Shown piece after piece: positions 44,582 to 57,407 of a stretch of DNA of 64,000 nt. Every line of letters begins with the position of its first letter. Position 1 is the stretch's first letter. Source of the DNA: Lolium rigidum (taxonomy: Eukaryota > Streptophyta > Magnoliopsida > Poales > Poaceae); the NCBI RefSeq assembly GCF_022539505.1, contig NC_061510.1, positions 94,814,292 to 94,878,291 on the forward strand. The letters run 5' to 3'. The notes beneath the pieces are model-generated. The model worked only from the letters and a program-made list of their open reading frames with translations, was not told the DNA's origin and searched no databases. A program made the translations under genes and the position numbers.

Positions 44582-46782
44582 GAGCATCTCTAGTCGCGTC
44601 CCCCAAACCGTCCCCAAAGGGATTTGGGGCGCGTCGGACAAAAAAACGTTCCCAGCCGCGTCCCCTAAACCCATTTTTTGTCCGCGGCGGCCCGATACGG
44701 TGTCCGGCGCCCGAGCCCATCCCCGCCCCACAGGGGACGCTCCGGGGACGCCGGATACACCGAAAAGCGAGGCGAAACGTGGCGGGACCAATGCGTCAGC
44801 GGCATAGGAAAAATATGTGTCTCTCTCCCGCCAAATCGCGCCTCTCCCACCGCGTATTTCTGCCATCCCGACACATTTGTCCGATCCCACCGATTCATTT
44901 CTCCCCCCGCCGCCGCTACCCTCTCCCCATCCATGGCGCCGCCGACAGCCCCCAAAAAAATGGCCAAGAAAGGGGCCAAGAAGCCACCGGCAATGAGACG
45001 AAAGGGGCAAAGGCGCCGTTCACGAAGCCGCGGAAGGCGCCGACTCCGAAGAAGAAGACGGAAAGCTGGACCGATGATCAGTGGCATCAAGACTGTCTGC
45101 GCTGGAAGATGTCGACGGCGGAGCGGAAAGGACGGAAGGCAGCGCAGCTGGAGAAGAAGTCGTTGGCGGCACGCGCGCACCAGGAGGCGCTGGCCGGATG
45201 TATCTCTGCCAACAACGCGAGCCCCATTCACTGGACGCAGGGGCCCGCTCGAATTCGATGGCCGGTGCTGAGGTGGAGGAGGAGGGGGAGGAGGACGACG
45301 ACGAGGAGGAGGAGGGGGTGGAGGACGAGGACGAATAGGGCGGCGACGAAGAGTACAACGAGGGTGCCGTTGAGGATGCCGATCATGTCGTGGAGGTTGA
45401 CGCGGATGGCGTGAGGAAGAAGAAGAAGAAGAAGGCGTCAGGCACATGAGGCCCCAAGTGAACGCCTCTGGAGGATCAATGTATGTGCGAGTCGTGGTCG
45501 ACGGTGAGCCATGACTCCAACATCGGCGCCAACCAAAAGTACGGGAAGTATTGGGCGAGGATCAAGACTGAGTTCGATGAGCGCAAGCTGATCAACAACG
45601 ACTACAACAAAGTGACAATGAAGAGGAGCAAAAAGGTAATGTCGACGCGATGGGCCATCATCCAGGCGTTGGTGAACTTGTTCCATGGGTTCCATCACGA
45701 GATCGAGACCATAGCCGACAGCGGCAGCGACGTCAGCCAAATGGTACGACTCTTTCTTACATAATCTGTAGCGCCTACATTTTGTTCGATAAAATGATTG
45801 TGCTTCCTTTGGTTAGTTTGACAAGGCCATTGATTTGTACCGGAAGAACTTGGACGGGCATAAGTCGTTCGCGCTGATGCATTGCTATAGCAAGCTCAAA
45901 AATAACCCAAGATGGCAGTTGACGCGCGTTTCGTTGTCAAAGGGGAAATACGCCATTGATCTGGATGCGCCGCTGGCAACATCGGCAGGGCGTCCTATCT
46001 GCAACAAGGCTGCCAAGGCCGCCCTGGCCGACGCTGCGTCGTCCGAGAAGACGCAGACGTCGATCACGCAGTGCCTCGCCGAGGTCTCCTCGACCTTGCT
46101 CTCCCGCCACAAACAGGCCGACGAAAGGTGGGCGGCGATGCTCAAGAGGCAAGAGGAGAAGATGGAGCTCAAGAAACGCAGGGACGACATGTCCCTGCTG
46201 AGAGCGTCGACAGAAGGAATGTCTCCCCGGATGCGGGCGGCACACAACTTCTTCAAAGGTCCGATCCTCGACGCCATCGAAGCCAAATGGCGGTGGCTGA
46301 GGCGGTGTCCGAAGCGGCGGCGGCCCAGGCAGCGGCAGCAACCCCAACCCCGGAGCAAGAGCCGGCAGACGCATATGCGACAGCATCTGCTACTACACCT
46401 GCGTTGGCCTCTGCCTCAGCGTCGGCGACGGAGCATGCACACCGGGCAGATCACGACGAGTTTATCGTGATCGACGGGCCTACGTCGACTCAGGATGCGC
46501 CGTCGGCGTCGCCCAACCCCTTCCCCTTCTTCTAATTCTTGCGTTGGCATGTAATATGATCGCGCGTCCAGTACTTTGCTCGCCGCTACTCTGATCGCGA
46601 CGACTTCGGCGGGAACGATCTCTTTTGAATGTAAACTATTTGAATTTCTGATTGGAGACGGCGTTTGGGGGACGCGGCTGGAGAGTGATGTCCCCCAAAC
46701 GCGACACGGATAAAACTCATCTCCCAAACGCTCGATCCGGCGTCGTTTGGAGGGTGGTTTGGAGACGTGACTGGAGATGGTA
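44582..46782 (+). mobile_element. PIF/Harbinger-type element, 2.2 kb, without transposase
   Basis: Left end GAGCATCTCTAGTCGCGTCC, right end the inverse of TACCATCTCCAGTCACGTCT, flanked by TTA (44579-44581 and 46783-46785), the typical Harbinger target. GTCCCC/GGGGAC-rich subterminal parts pair with each other. The only coding remnant is ORF1-like; the DDE transposase gene is absent, so the copy is non-autonomous. Confidence 0.88.
44933..46535 (+). pseudogene. Harbinger ORF1-like (Myb/SANT, NAM-associated type) pseudogene
   Basis: Start MAPPTAPKKMAKKGAKK at 44933; later WTDDQWHQDC and an acidic stretch, then CESWSTVSHD, GANQKYGKYWARIKTEFDE and NDYNKVTMKRSKKVMSTRW. That part resembles the trihelix/Myb-like DNA-binding domain of Harbinger ORF1 proteins, whose role is to help the transposase bind DNA and enter the nucleus. 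An intron is likely (donor after 45743, acceptor before 45817). The second exon has DLYRKNLDGHKSFALMHCY and a Lys/Glu-rich coiled region, and ends ...SPNPFPFF at 46535. At least three frame changes (about 45000, 45280 and 46290) break it. Plant genomes often mis-annotate such copies as host genes. Confidence 0.72.
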
Positions 46783-46785
46783 TTA

Positions 46786-48284
46786 GGTGTAATTGATATG
46801 CTGTGATATCAATATATTATGTTTGTAGAAAAACATGTTCCGTCCATGAGCGCTCAGATCACACGGAACAAATCTTTCTTCATCACTCCCACTAGCGGTC
46901 ACGGCGCATAATCAGTAGCAGAGTATAGCATCGAAGTGGTCGTAGCATTCTCTGGTGTCTATAGGTACGCGCTAACTCGCGGCGCTTCTTTGGTTTTGTG
47001 AGGAGTATTTTCATTGTAGGCAAGTCGTGTCTAGTTCGCACTTCGAGGGTGCACTTTCAACAAAAGAATCGTGCACTTCCCGCATACATCAAAGTCGAAG
47101 GAATCGTGTCCATCCTAAAAAGTAAAGAGACTACATTTTATTTTCCGGGGCTAAAAGATTAGTGTGATAGTTCTGGCCTACACCGTCACTGCAGCAACAG
47201 CCACACCGGCCGGCAGCGATCCATTCTTTTCTTCCGATCCCAAAAGCCGGCCTTGATGATTAGCGGCGGCCACTGAAGCTACTCACATAAGCAGAGTTCT
47301 CTGCAACATGCTGCTGAGAAGTGCTGATGCGGAGCACTGTTAGACGATGATAGAAAACGAAACTCGGCAAGGAAGGGATTTTGCTGAACGGCTTAAAGTT
47401 GCTAATTCTGACGCCGAGACTCCCCTGAATACAGGTTGGGAAAGAACATGATTGTGCAACCCACCCTGCTACCTGCAGATTTTTCTGGAACCTTACCTTT
47501 CTTCATAAGGTATTTGTGGACCATGTGCTGAATTCATATATGCACAAGTGCTCCCATGTTCGTCGGTGTGGCGTACCCGTTCTTCCAGTCCCCAAGCCCC
47601 TAGGTGGACAAGAGGACAGATTTCCGGGTAGAGATACGTAGCTTTCAGAGTCCGAATCATACAAAACCCTACTACGTCCGAAAGGAACGATAAGAAGGAC
47701 AAGTGTCATGATCATCGCCCGCCCCATAGAAGGCTCCAGCCCATGCCCCTTTCGTGCTTCATCTACCTACTGCTCGTATCTTCCTTTGTACAGATTCTAT
47801 GTATGGTTCCTCCCACCGACTGCCTAATCTCCAATTGGACACGAAGATATATGTTCAACAACGAAAGTACAAAATCTACTTGGAGGTAAAAAGGGGCAGA
47901 GAATCTGAATGGAAGACCTGAATTATTACACCGCATCAGGCGCCAGGGCCTCGTAGCTTCATGCTTGCAACAGAGATCATCTGGCTATGTACTTCTATTT
48001 TTAAATCCACTGAATGATTGAGCATACTAAGGTGTAGATCGAGCAAATTCCCCAAATAAGAACCAAACCGGAAACCGATTAATTCAGTATACAGAAACCA
48101 GAACAAAAAACGAGTACAGACAGTAACACTCAAGCTCTATACTAGCTAGCAGAATCTTCATCTATGTACAACAGGAACAGGAAGATCAAGGTATACATAC
48201 GCGCAGGTGCAGCAACGGCCAGAAAGCAAGGTATCACAGGCGTATCGTATCGATCGATGGTTACATACACGTACTCAGTAGGTA
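46786..48284. other. Intergenic sequence
   Basis: No supported gene. Bases about 48120-48284 are probably the 3' untranslated part of the minus-strand membrane protein gene. Confidence 0.55.
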
Positions 48285-48698
48285 CTAGGAGCGTATCAGG
48301 GGATTCCACATGTCGGTGAAGGTGGAGTGGTAGCTGGCGAGGACGAGGAGGAGCACGACGACCACGGCGACGCCCCACGGGGAGCTGCCCTCGGAGGGTG
48401 CGCCCTGGTAGCCGCCCCCTCCCCAGCGCCGCTCGGTGGGGTAGAACCCGAAGTATCCCTCGAAGCTGTCGACGGAGGAGATCCACTTGATGATGAGGAC
48501 GAGCGCGATGGGGATGACGAGGAGGATCCAGCTGAACTGCTCCGCGGCATCCTCCATGAAGTCCTCGTAGCTGAAGAACCACGACACCCCCAGCAGCAGC
48601 GCCACCATGCCCAGGATCAGGATCACCGGGTACGGCAGCGGCGACAGCGTGAACGCCTCCACGATCGACGAATCCCCCCGCCGGTCATAGTACGACAT
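48285..48698 (-). CDS. Small membrane protein, 137 residues, single exon (host gene)
   Basis: ATG at 48698 (MSYYDRRGDSSIVEAFTLSP), stop at 48285-48287. Three hydrophobic segments are visible: residues about 22-42 (VILILGMVALLLGVSWFF), 55-74 (WILLVIPIALVLIIKWI) and 107-124 (WGVAVVVVLLLVLAS). The loop between segments 2 and 3 has SFEGYFGFYP and a Gly/Pro-rich stretch, and the tail ends WNPLIRS. I take it for a conserved plant-specific transmembrane protein of unknown function. GC-rich, grass-type third positions and lack of repeat features separate it from its neighbours. A TATA-like TATATAG lies about 200 bp upstream on the minus strand (near 48903-48909). Location in the cell cannot be told; no N-terminal signal peptide is obvious. 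Confidence 0.85.
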   Translation of the reverse strand: MSYYDRRGDSSIVEAFTLSPLPYPVILILGMVALLLGVSWFFSYEDFMEDAAEQFSWILLVIPIALVLIIKWISSVDSFEGYFGFYPTERRWGGGGYQGAPSEGSSPWGVAVVVVLLLVLASYHSTFTDMWNPLIRS

Positions 48699-49574
48699 GG
48701 CTGGTTAGATGATTCTTGGCTTGCGAGCTGGCCGCTAGCTGGGTGGGAAAGGGAGCGAGAGGTGGGGGAAAGAGTGAGGAGGCGGTGGGGGATAGCTGCT
48801 TGCAACTGCTAGCGTGTCGTGGCCTCGGCCTCGCTCGCGCGCGCGCCTCTTGTATTCGCTTGTAAAGTTGGAGTCTTTGGGCTTGTGGACTTTTTGTGTG
48901 GCTATATAGTGCTTTACCTAGGGATTAATCATGGAGTATGTCGATCGACTGCTCTACCTATGCTGGAGCTATTCGACGATGTCTGCTTCAGGTACCATAG
49001 CCAGTGGACATCGAACGGCAGGGGCAACGGATAGATAGAGCGTCCGAAAAGTCTTCGAGCCTCTGGAGACGTGCACAAGCGGCGCTACCTGCGCATATAT
49101 TATTCCTGCTTTCTCGGGAGAAGATGTCGTAGCACGTACCATGTTTGGGAAGATGGTCTCTTCTAATTTTCTTCCTAATTAACAATACTTACGATGCTGA
49201 TATGTGGAGTAATTTACGAGCTGATGATCCGACGTACGTGGTGCAAGGAGAAGCGTACGATCGAGATGCTAGGGAACGAGTGGTATGTGTAACGAGCTGT
49301 CGAATACTCTAGATAGAACCTACAAATGGAGCTTTCTCGACTGTCAAGTCAAGTATCCCAGTGCCCAATAATTGAGTGGCAAGTGCTCCTGGATCATTCA
49401 TCCATCCTTGATTTTGGCCTAAAGGTGAGGGAAAGTGAGACCAAGCTTCAGATCTTCTACAACCATAACGTTGCAACCCAGACTGTAATTTCCAACCATG
49501 TTATATATAGGAGCTTCCACACACAAGAAAACCTATAATTTTTCGTGTGGCTATTCGTTATTTTTGAGGGGAAA
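48699..49574. other. Upstream region of the membrane protein gene and intergenic
   Basis: GC-rich leader near the gene including a GCGCGCGC run (48835-48845), then unassigned sequence. Confidence 0.55.
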
Positions 49575-52250
49575 AGCTCATATATTACTCGTAACCAATG
49601 TTTACATCATCTTTCTTAGCTAGATCCACGACAAGAGCAGGCAGTGGTTCAAACGAGAGATTGCACACACCTGAACTACTAGCTAGTTTGGCAAGGAAGT
49701 GAGCTACATAGTTGAGCTTTCTCCTAACATGTGAGACAGAGCATTCACGAAACAGAGTTTTGGCCTCAGCAATATCTTTGTATATACTCCATATATGTGA
49801 ACGGTTTGGAGCATAGCTAGCAGAGGCTGCCACCGCCACAGAATTGTCCGACTCCATCGACAGATTAGTAAGCTTCACATCAGCAGCGAGCTTCAGTCCA
49901 GACGAAATTGCTCTTGCCTCCGCCTCCTCTACATCACTCTAGTAGCAGATGGGAGAGTTAAGAGCATCAAGGATATTTCCCTGGTAGTCGAGAGCAACCG
50001 CGCCGACTTCTGCATTCCTTAACTGGGGGGAGAAGGAAGCATCGACATTAATCTTGACGGTGCCATTTTCAGGGGGTTTCCAGCGATCCTCCTTCAAGAT
50101 CTTGTTTCTGTTCTCATTACAAAAAGTAAGACAGTTAGCGGAGTCTATCATATTCGGAGGCAATTTACCTTCACGACCAGCTTTTCTTACTAGGACAATC
50201 CCACAGGGACGCAGCGTAAGCCATCGTGAAATTCACCAAGTTGCTAATAGTTTCTTTGCCCTCTTCAAAAACTGCATCACATCTCAGGTGCCATGACCTC
50301 CAGATCAGAAGAAGGATCTTAGCACCTAGCTCCTTGTTGCAACTATCAAGAAGAACAAGCAGCCAATCTTTCCCTCGTAAATTGGAAGGCACTTTCAGGT
50401 GGGAGGTCCCGAACTCCTACATCTTCTCCCTTAGAGCTCTTGGTTTGGTACACTCAACTATGGCATGATAACTATTTTTCTCCGTCATACCGCAGAGCTT
50501 ACAAGTGCTCATAGTTTCTAGGGTTCTTCTTTGCTTGTTCCTTGTCGTCGCAAGGTTGTCCCGCACCGTACGCCATCCACATACGCGGACTTTGGTTGGA
50601 ACAGGAGCACGCCAAATCGACTTCCATATGGTCCTTGTATAGTCTGTTGAACTGTTGTTGCCTGCTAACCATCTGCCACCATATTTTAAGTTATATGCTA
50701 GTTTATACGCACTTTTGACAGAAAATATACCATTACTTTCCATCTGCCAAGCTGGGAAGTCATCACCATGGCTAGAAGGCAGCTTCGTGTTGAGTATCCA
50801 GTCAACATCTTTAGCATAGAAGATCTTTCTTACTAGATAAACATTCCAAGCAAGTGGCATTGTTAGTGAGCAGCTGGCTCACCTTGCGGATTATAATCTT
50901 TGTCTTCCCCGCTCTAGGTTTCATGTTGTGACTGCATGGTAGCCAATTATCTCGCCAAACATTTATTTTCTCCCCATTTCCTATCCTCCCAGATTAGGCC
51001 CTTCTTGAGCAGCTCAAGTCCATGTTCGTCTTACCGGAACACTGTGTCAAGAAAATTACCACATTGGTAGTAGATGGATTTTAGCAACCGAGCACATAAG
51101 CTGTCGGGGTTGGAAATAATTCTCCAACATTGCCTGACAAGCATGGCTTGGTTGAGCAAATTCATATCCCTGAAACCCATTCCCCCAAAGTCCTTTGGCT
51201 CAGTTAGGACATCCCAGGATTCCCAGTGTACTTTCCTCTTTTTTTCATCTTCGCCTCATCAAAAGTTTCTCATCAGGTGAGCTACTGATTTTATTAGCTC
51301 TTCCTTCGCTCCCATGGACGAAAACCTCTCAACCCAATTAGAAAGTTTTTTCCTCAACCGGTCCTTTGACGGTTGGAATTTTCCTTTCTTCATACGGCCC
51401 GCCGGGGTAGGGGCCAAGATATTTATCTTCGAATTTTTCTCGCTCCACCTCAAGGATTTTAATAATATTTGTTTGTTGTTGAGGAGGGAATCTGTCACCA
51501 AACATGATAGAACACTTGCTAGCACTGATAAGTTGACCAGATCCCCTCTCAAACGAGGCAAGAGCAGCTTTAATAATTTTTGCCTGGCTTGTGTCAACTT
51601 TGAAAAAATGAATGCAGTCATCGACAAATAACAAATGAGGGATTCCTTGTGAGGTTCTACATATCTTTAGTTCCTGTAGAGCTTGATCATGGATTTCTTT
51701 CTCAATTTTCTTGGATAGGCTATCCTCCACAAAGAGAAATAGGTAGGGGAGAGGGATCCCCTTGTCTCAAACCTCTAGAAGGGATGATCTCATTCGTTAA
51801 ATTGCCATTGACTTGAACGCAGAACTCGACGGAGGTGACACAAGCCATAATCCACTTAACCCATCTGTCATCGAAGCCCCACTTAAGCAACAACTTCTTA
51901 AGGAACGTCCAATCTACCCTATCATAAGCTTTGAAGAGGTCAATCTTGTAGGCGCGTAAGGAGTCATCGGGCTTTTTGTTCCTTTGGATAGCATGGAAAC
52001 ATTCAAATGCAATCAACGCGCTGTCCGATATGAGTCTACCTGTAATAAAATCACTTTAAGTTTCTCCGATCGTACCATTCAAATGCGATCTGATCCTATT
52101 CACCAAACATTTAGAGATGATCTTGTAGATAACATTGCATAAAGAAATAGGTCTGTAGTCTTTTAGTTCGCTAGCTTTTGGAATCAGCACAATCTTGATC
52201 ATATTGATCCCTTCCGGCATGGCCCCATCTGAGTAGCCATCTTTGTAAAT
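49575..52250 (-). mobile_element. Degraded LINE (non-LTR retrotransposon), minus strand
   Basis: Minus-strand order is reverse transcriptase, zinc-binding domain, RNase H, the ORF2 end of a plant L1-type element. The 5' part (endonuclease) is missing, and no clear target duplication or poly(A) tail could be fixed, so edges are approximate. Confidence 0.82.
49585..52240 (-). pseudogene. LINE ORF2: reverse transcriptase, zinc-binding and RNase H remnants
   Basis: Reverse transcriptase: KIVLIPKASELKDYRPISLC (about 52190), DLFKAYDRVDW (about 51930), GLRQGDP and the catalytic region HLLFVDDCIHF (about 51625; FVDD form of FADD). Zinc-binding region about 50860-50417 with WRAPVPTKVRVCGWR and CKLCGMTEKNSYHAIVEC. 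RNase H about 50090-49640: INVDAS (first Asp), EAEARA (Glu), MESDNS (Asp) and NYVAHFLAK. The RNase H frame is broken by one TAG at 49939-49941; other joints need frame changes. A dead copy. Confidence 0.85.
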
Positions 52251-52439
52251 GCCACGAGTTTAAACTCAGGTGGACTATGTCGTGAGAGTAATTGGAAGGG
52301 CTTTGTTCTTTGGAATTAGGTAAAGAAAGTACGAAGGAATTAGGTATGTGAGTGGAACCGGACGGGTTGCCGTGAGGGGAAAGATATGGATCTCTAGGTG
52401 ATAAAAACACACCTCTTACGTAAGATAAGAGCGTGTTCA

Positions 52440-52600
52440 CCAAGTGATGTATACATTACTCGTACAATTGTACATCACCTCTTTTGGCTCTTTTCAAGAT
52501 TTTACATCACCTGTTTATGTTGTCATAAGTTAGATGATGTAAAATACATCTGCTTTTACTAAAAAGTGCTCCAACAGATGATGTAAAATACATCACTTGG
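52440..52600. mobile_element. 161-bp inverted-repeat element (MITE-like)
   Basis: Ends CCAAGTGATGTATA and the inverse of CCAAGTGATGTATT. Several GATGTAAAATACATC palindromes lie inside. No convincing target duplication, so the superfamily is not assigned. Confidence 0.55.
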
Positions 52601-54841
52601 ACAAAATTACTCCCAAATTAGTCCAAATTTATCCCAAATTCGTTTAAATTACTCTCCAAAATCTAAAATACTCCCAAAATAGATTCAAATTAGCCAACAC
52701 GAGTGAGCTCGAGGTGGGCCTCTGCGCCCACTACCTCCTCCAACTCACCTAGAAGCAGGGCAGTGGAGGCGTGCTGTGGTGACCCTGCATACCACTGCAT
52801 GTTGTAGTATGCCAGTCGTTGATATAACATTCACGAAGTACCATTCCGCAAATATTACATCCCTTAGAGTAGTACAACAGAACATAGCAGGGTCCATAAC
52901 TCATTCACATATTATTACAATTAACATACACATGTCGTCTTGGAGCTCCTCTTGGGTCCTAAGAGGAATACTCCTGGGTTCGAGGTGAACCCAACTTACA
53001 ATACCAGAGTTTCATTAAACTAAACATTTATTTCATCGAGCAGCTAAATACTAAGAGTTCGGGCTGCTCGGTTACTACTACTACTCAACAGATATCTCTA
53101 GGCTTGTTCTCCTCCGGAAGCCTCCCCGGATCCGTAGACTATGAGATAGTCTACGCCTTCTACACCTCCTGAGAGGTCAGGTTCTTCATAGCCGATGATC
53201 TCGGCTCCTTCATTGTTGTCGTAGTCCTCCTCCAGATGATTCAGACAATCTAAGCATGGGGTTTAAGAGTGGTATGAGTACGAGCGTACTCAACAAGTTC
53301 ATTATGGATAAGAGGTGTTTAATGCACTAGCTACGATATTAGACCAGTAATGTCTAATACCAATGCAAGTTTTGATAAACATTTCTTCAAGAGATTGCTT
53401 TTATTTCAAAGAGCTATGTCCGTCGGCCTTCACCGGTTTACTAGAACTTCATGGAGCTCCTTTCCGGCCGCGTTCGCAGTTCCTCAATCCCGGAACAGGG
53501 AGTGACAGTCACGGTTCTTTACACTCTGCAGAGGTGTGTTGCTTTACCCATAAGAGATCTTAACCTTGGTGCCAACCGGGCAGCTTTCCCGTCCACACTT
53601 CCTTCGGTGTGAGGCCCGGTATAAGGTCTAGTCAATCATGTTCCTCCGCTACCTCGAACACCCACCCTTTGTTGCAAGCCCCGACCCTGGGTCCTCGTCG
53701 GTCCCATTATTCCCGTAATTTCAGGGTGGACCCCGACCACGACGAAAGTCTGGGATCGAACCAAACTCCTTCGCCGGTAGCTGCAACCCATCATAGACCG
53801 CAATACCGTGGGGACTTAGAATGGGTTCCCCACCCACAAGTTGTTCCGCAAGCCGCAACCGCTACGGTATGCACAGCATAACCGTAGGGACTTAGAATGG
53901 GTTCCCCACCCACAAGTTGCTCCGCAAGATACAACCGCTACGGTAAACGCATCCGTTGATGAACGAGAGGTGGAAACACTTTTGACTACTCCGTCCCACT
54001 CCGGATCTTATGGTTAACACGGGTATTACGGTACAAGAATCACTGGCGACATTTGTTGTTTAATCCTAGATGAATATAAACCCGTGCAATGGAACCTCCA
54101 CCATATCAACACAATCCATGGTTCCATTGCCCACCACATAGTCATATTCATAGTTATGAAAGTAGTGGTTTTGGTTTTTATGCAATAGTGATAACCATAA
54201 TACTTTGCAAGTAATTTGATAGAAATACTCAAATGACATGAGCAAGTGATGAACTTGCCTGAACACTGCAAAGTTTTGCAGTTGGAAGGTGTGGACTGAC
54301 CCTTGTCCTCTGTTTCTGAAAACTAGCATCATTGTCCGATAAGGGCAATGGTTAAAGAAGCAATTATGCATGCTTTCCATTTTTAGGGTTTGTTCCCCCC
54401 TTTCCGATGTCTTATTATTTTGTGTGAGAGGTATTTACTAAGAATAATTTGGAGATTCTCTATTTAGGGTAAATACAACCTTGAAATATTGTCAAGGTGT
54501 TTTTATAGTCCAATTACATTAATGGACTTATTTTCTTTATTGAAAATAATATGTGTGATTTAAATCATCAAATTAAGACTTATTCATAATTATCTTCAAA
54601 AATCCTCTTTGATATTTTATTTGGATAGAGAATTTTATGCTGATTGATTTTCATATTTTTAATTATTTTTTTAGAGCTATTAAATATTTATGGTGCCTTT
54701 TCAAAGTTTATGTATTTAAATGGAATTGTGAAATGGCAAAAATGCCCCTGGGCCCACCTGTCGGTGCAACCCAGAGGGTTAGGTCGAACCGACCGGCCTG
54801 GTCCGGCTCGACCAGCTCCACTCCTCTCTCTCCCTCTCACG

Positions 54842-55368
54842 TAAGGATGGCAATTTTACCCACGGGTACGGGTACCCACGGGTACCGTACCCATATGGGC
54901 AGGGTATGGGTACACTTTTATGCCCATGGGTAGTACCCATACCCTGCCCACTAAGTCATGGGTAGGGCATGGGTATAGCCTCGCACCGCGGGTATGCCCA
55001 TACCCTGCCCGTTTATTATCAATTTCTTATGTGATACGTCTAATTTTGTTGACTTATGAGTTAAAATATGAGAATATGCTTTTTATATTTTGTTATTTTT
55101 TATGTACTTAACTACCTGTTATTGAGTTGAGATAATTCATTTTTTCAATAAAATTTGTTGTCAAGAAATGTAAAATTGCGAGTGACTTGCATACAATTTG
55201 ACCTACCCACCGGGTACCCAATGGGTACGGGTACCCGCCGGGTATGGGTATGGGTAAAGTTTTATACCCGCGGGTACGGGTATGGGTGGAAGTTTGTACC
55301 CATTGACTATACGGGCATGGGTATGGTATTGCTCTACCCTGCCCATACCCTGCCCATTGCCATCCTTA
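54842..55368. mobile_element. hAT-type MITE, 527 bp, with GGGTACC-rich arms
   Basis: Ends TAAGGATGGCAAT and its exact inverse; perfect 8-bp duplication CTCTCACG at 54834-54841 and 55369-55376. Both arms are packed with GGGTACCC/CCCATACCC-like words, which may be transposase binding sites or a fold-back. Interior AT-rich; no transposase. Confidence 0.95.
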
Positions 55369-55796
55369 CTCTCACGCGCGACTGAACCCTAACCCTAATC
55401 CCTCTCTGGCGATTCGCGTCGCCACCGCCGTCGCCGCTCGATTCCGGCGAGCTCCGCCGGAACTGGCCCCCGCCATGATGCGCAATCGACGCGCCTCACG
55501 ACGGCGGTCATCTTCATCCGCGTCGATCTAGAGCGGTGTTGCTCCAGCTCGTCTTCGACCTCCCTTGCGGCGGCTAGGGTTACGGGATCTTGGTGATCCC
55601 GCTGCTCATCGGGCTCCAGGCGCGGTGGCGCCGCCGTGGGCCTCGCCACGGTGGTGTGGGGCGCTACGGCGCTTGTCGGCACATGGCCTGGCCTGGCCAG
55701 GTGCTACCGAGCACTCGGCGCGCGCCGCCGTGGCCGCTATGGCCGCATCTGCTCGCCTGCTAACCCCGGGTATGTGCGCCACCTCCTGCTCTCTCT

Positions 55797-57393
55797 TGAT
55801 GGCGTGTATTTCACACGTTCGTTGGGCAACCCCAAGAGGAAGGTATGATGCACACAGCAGCAAGTTTTCCCTCAGAAAGAAACCAAGGTTTATCGAACCA
55901 GGAGGAGCCAAGAAGCACGTTGAAGGTTGATGGCGGCGAGATGTAGTGCGGCGCAACACCAGGGATTCCGGCGCCAACGTGGAACCTGCACAACACAACC
56001 AAAGTACTTTGCCCCAACGAAACGAGTGAGGTTGTCAATCTCACCGGCTTGCTGTAACAAAGGATTAACCGTATTGTGTGGAAGATGATTGTTTGCGAGA
56101 GAAAAAGTAAAAACAAGTATTGAAGTAGATTGTATTTCAGTAAAGAGAATTGGACCGGGGTCCACAGTTCACTAGAGGTGTCTCTCCCATAAGACGAACA
56201 GCATGTTGGGTGAACAAATTACGAGTTGGGCAATTGACAAATAAAGAGAGCATGACAATGCACATACATATCATGATGAATATAGTGAGATTTAATTGGG
56301 CATTACGACAAAGTACATAGACCGCCATCCAACCGCATCTATGCCTAAAAAGTCCACCTTCGGGTTATCATCCGAACCCCTCCAGTATTAAGTTGCAAAG
56401 CAACAGTACAATTGCATTAAGTATGGTGCGTAATGTAATCAACAACTACATCCTTAGACATAGCATCAATGTTTTATCCCTAGTGGCAACAGACACAACA
56501 CAACCTTAGAACTTTCGTCACATCGTCCTGGTGTCAATGCAGGCATGAACCCACTATCGAGCATAAGTACTCCCTCTTGGAGTTAAAAGCATCTACTTGG
56601 CCGGAGCATCTACTAATAACGGAGAGCATGCAAGATCATAAACAACACATAAGCATAACTTTGATAATCAACATAACAAGTATTCTCTATTCATCGGATC
56701 CCAACAAACGCAACATATAGAATTACATATAGATGATCTTGATCATGATAGGCAGCTCACAAGATCCGACAATGATAGCACAATGGGGAGAAGACAACCA
56801 TCTAGCTACCGCTATGGACCCATAGTCCAGGGGTAGACTACTCACTCATCACTCCGGAGGCGACCATGGCGGTGTAGAGTCCTCCGGGAGATGATTCCCC
56901 TCTCCGGCAGGGTGCCGGAGGCGATCTCCAGGATCCCCCGAGATGGGATCGGCGGTGACGGCGTCTCAGTAAGGTTTTCCGTATCGTGGCTCTCGGTACT
57001 GGGGGTTTCGTCACGGAGGCTTTAAGTAGGCGGAAGGGTAGGTCAAGAGGCGGCACGAGGGCCCCACACCACAGGCCGCGCGGCCAAGGGGGCGCGCCGC
57101 CCTAGGGTGTGGCCCCCTCGTGGCCCCTCTTCGTCTCGTCTTCGGTCTTCCGGAAGCTTCGTGAGAAAATAGGCCTCCGGGCTTTTATTTCGTCCAATTC
57201 CGAGAATATTTCTTTACTAGGATTTCTGAAACCAAAAACAGCAGAAAACAGACAATCGGCACTTCGGCATCTTGTTAATAGGTTAGTTCCGGAAAATGCA
57301 CGAATATGACATAAAGTGTGCATAAAACATGTAGATAACATCAATAATGTGGCATGGAACACAAGAAATTATCGATACGTTGGAGACGTATCG
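55797..57393 (-). repeat. 3' LTR of the 55797-62757 element
   Basis: 1597 bp. The first base on the minus strand is C instead of T (CGATACG). Confidence 0.93.
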
Positions 57394-57407
57394 GCATCCC
57401 CAAGCTT
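57394..57407 (-). other. Polypurine tract of the 55797-62757 element
   Basis: AAGCTTGGGGATGC on the minus strand abutting the 3' LTR; two more copies are at 59296-59309 and 59355-59368. Confidence 0.7.

Noticed and set aside
44392..45447. Long Arg/Pro/Ser-rich frames on both strands at 44392-45447
   Set aside because: They are shadows of the GC-rich Harbinger ORF1 relic in other frames; low complexity, no domain.
55395..55790. Gene-like 5' exon at 55395-55790
   Set aside because: Proline/arginine-rich frames on both strands in retroelement leader sequence; no continuation beyond the nested element.
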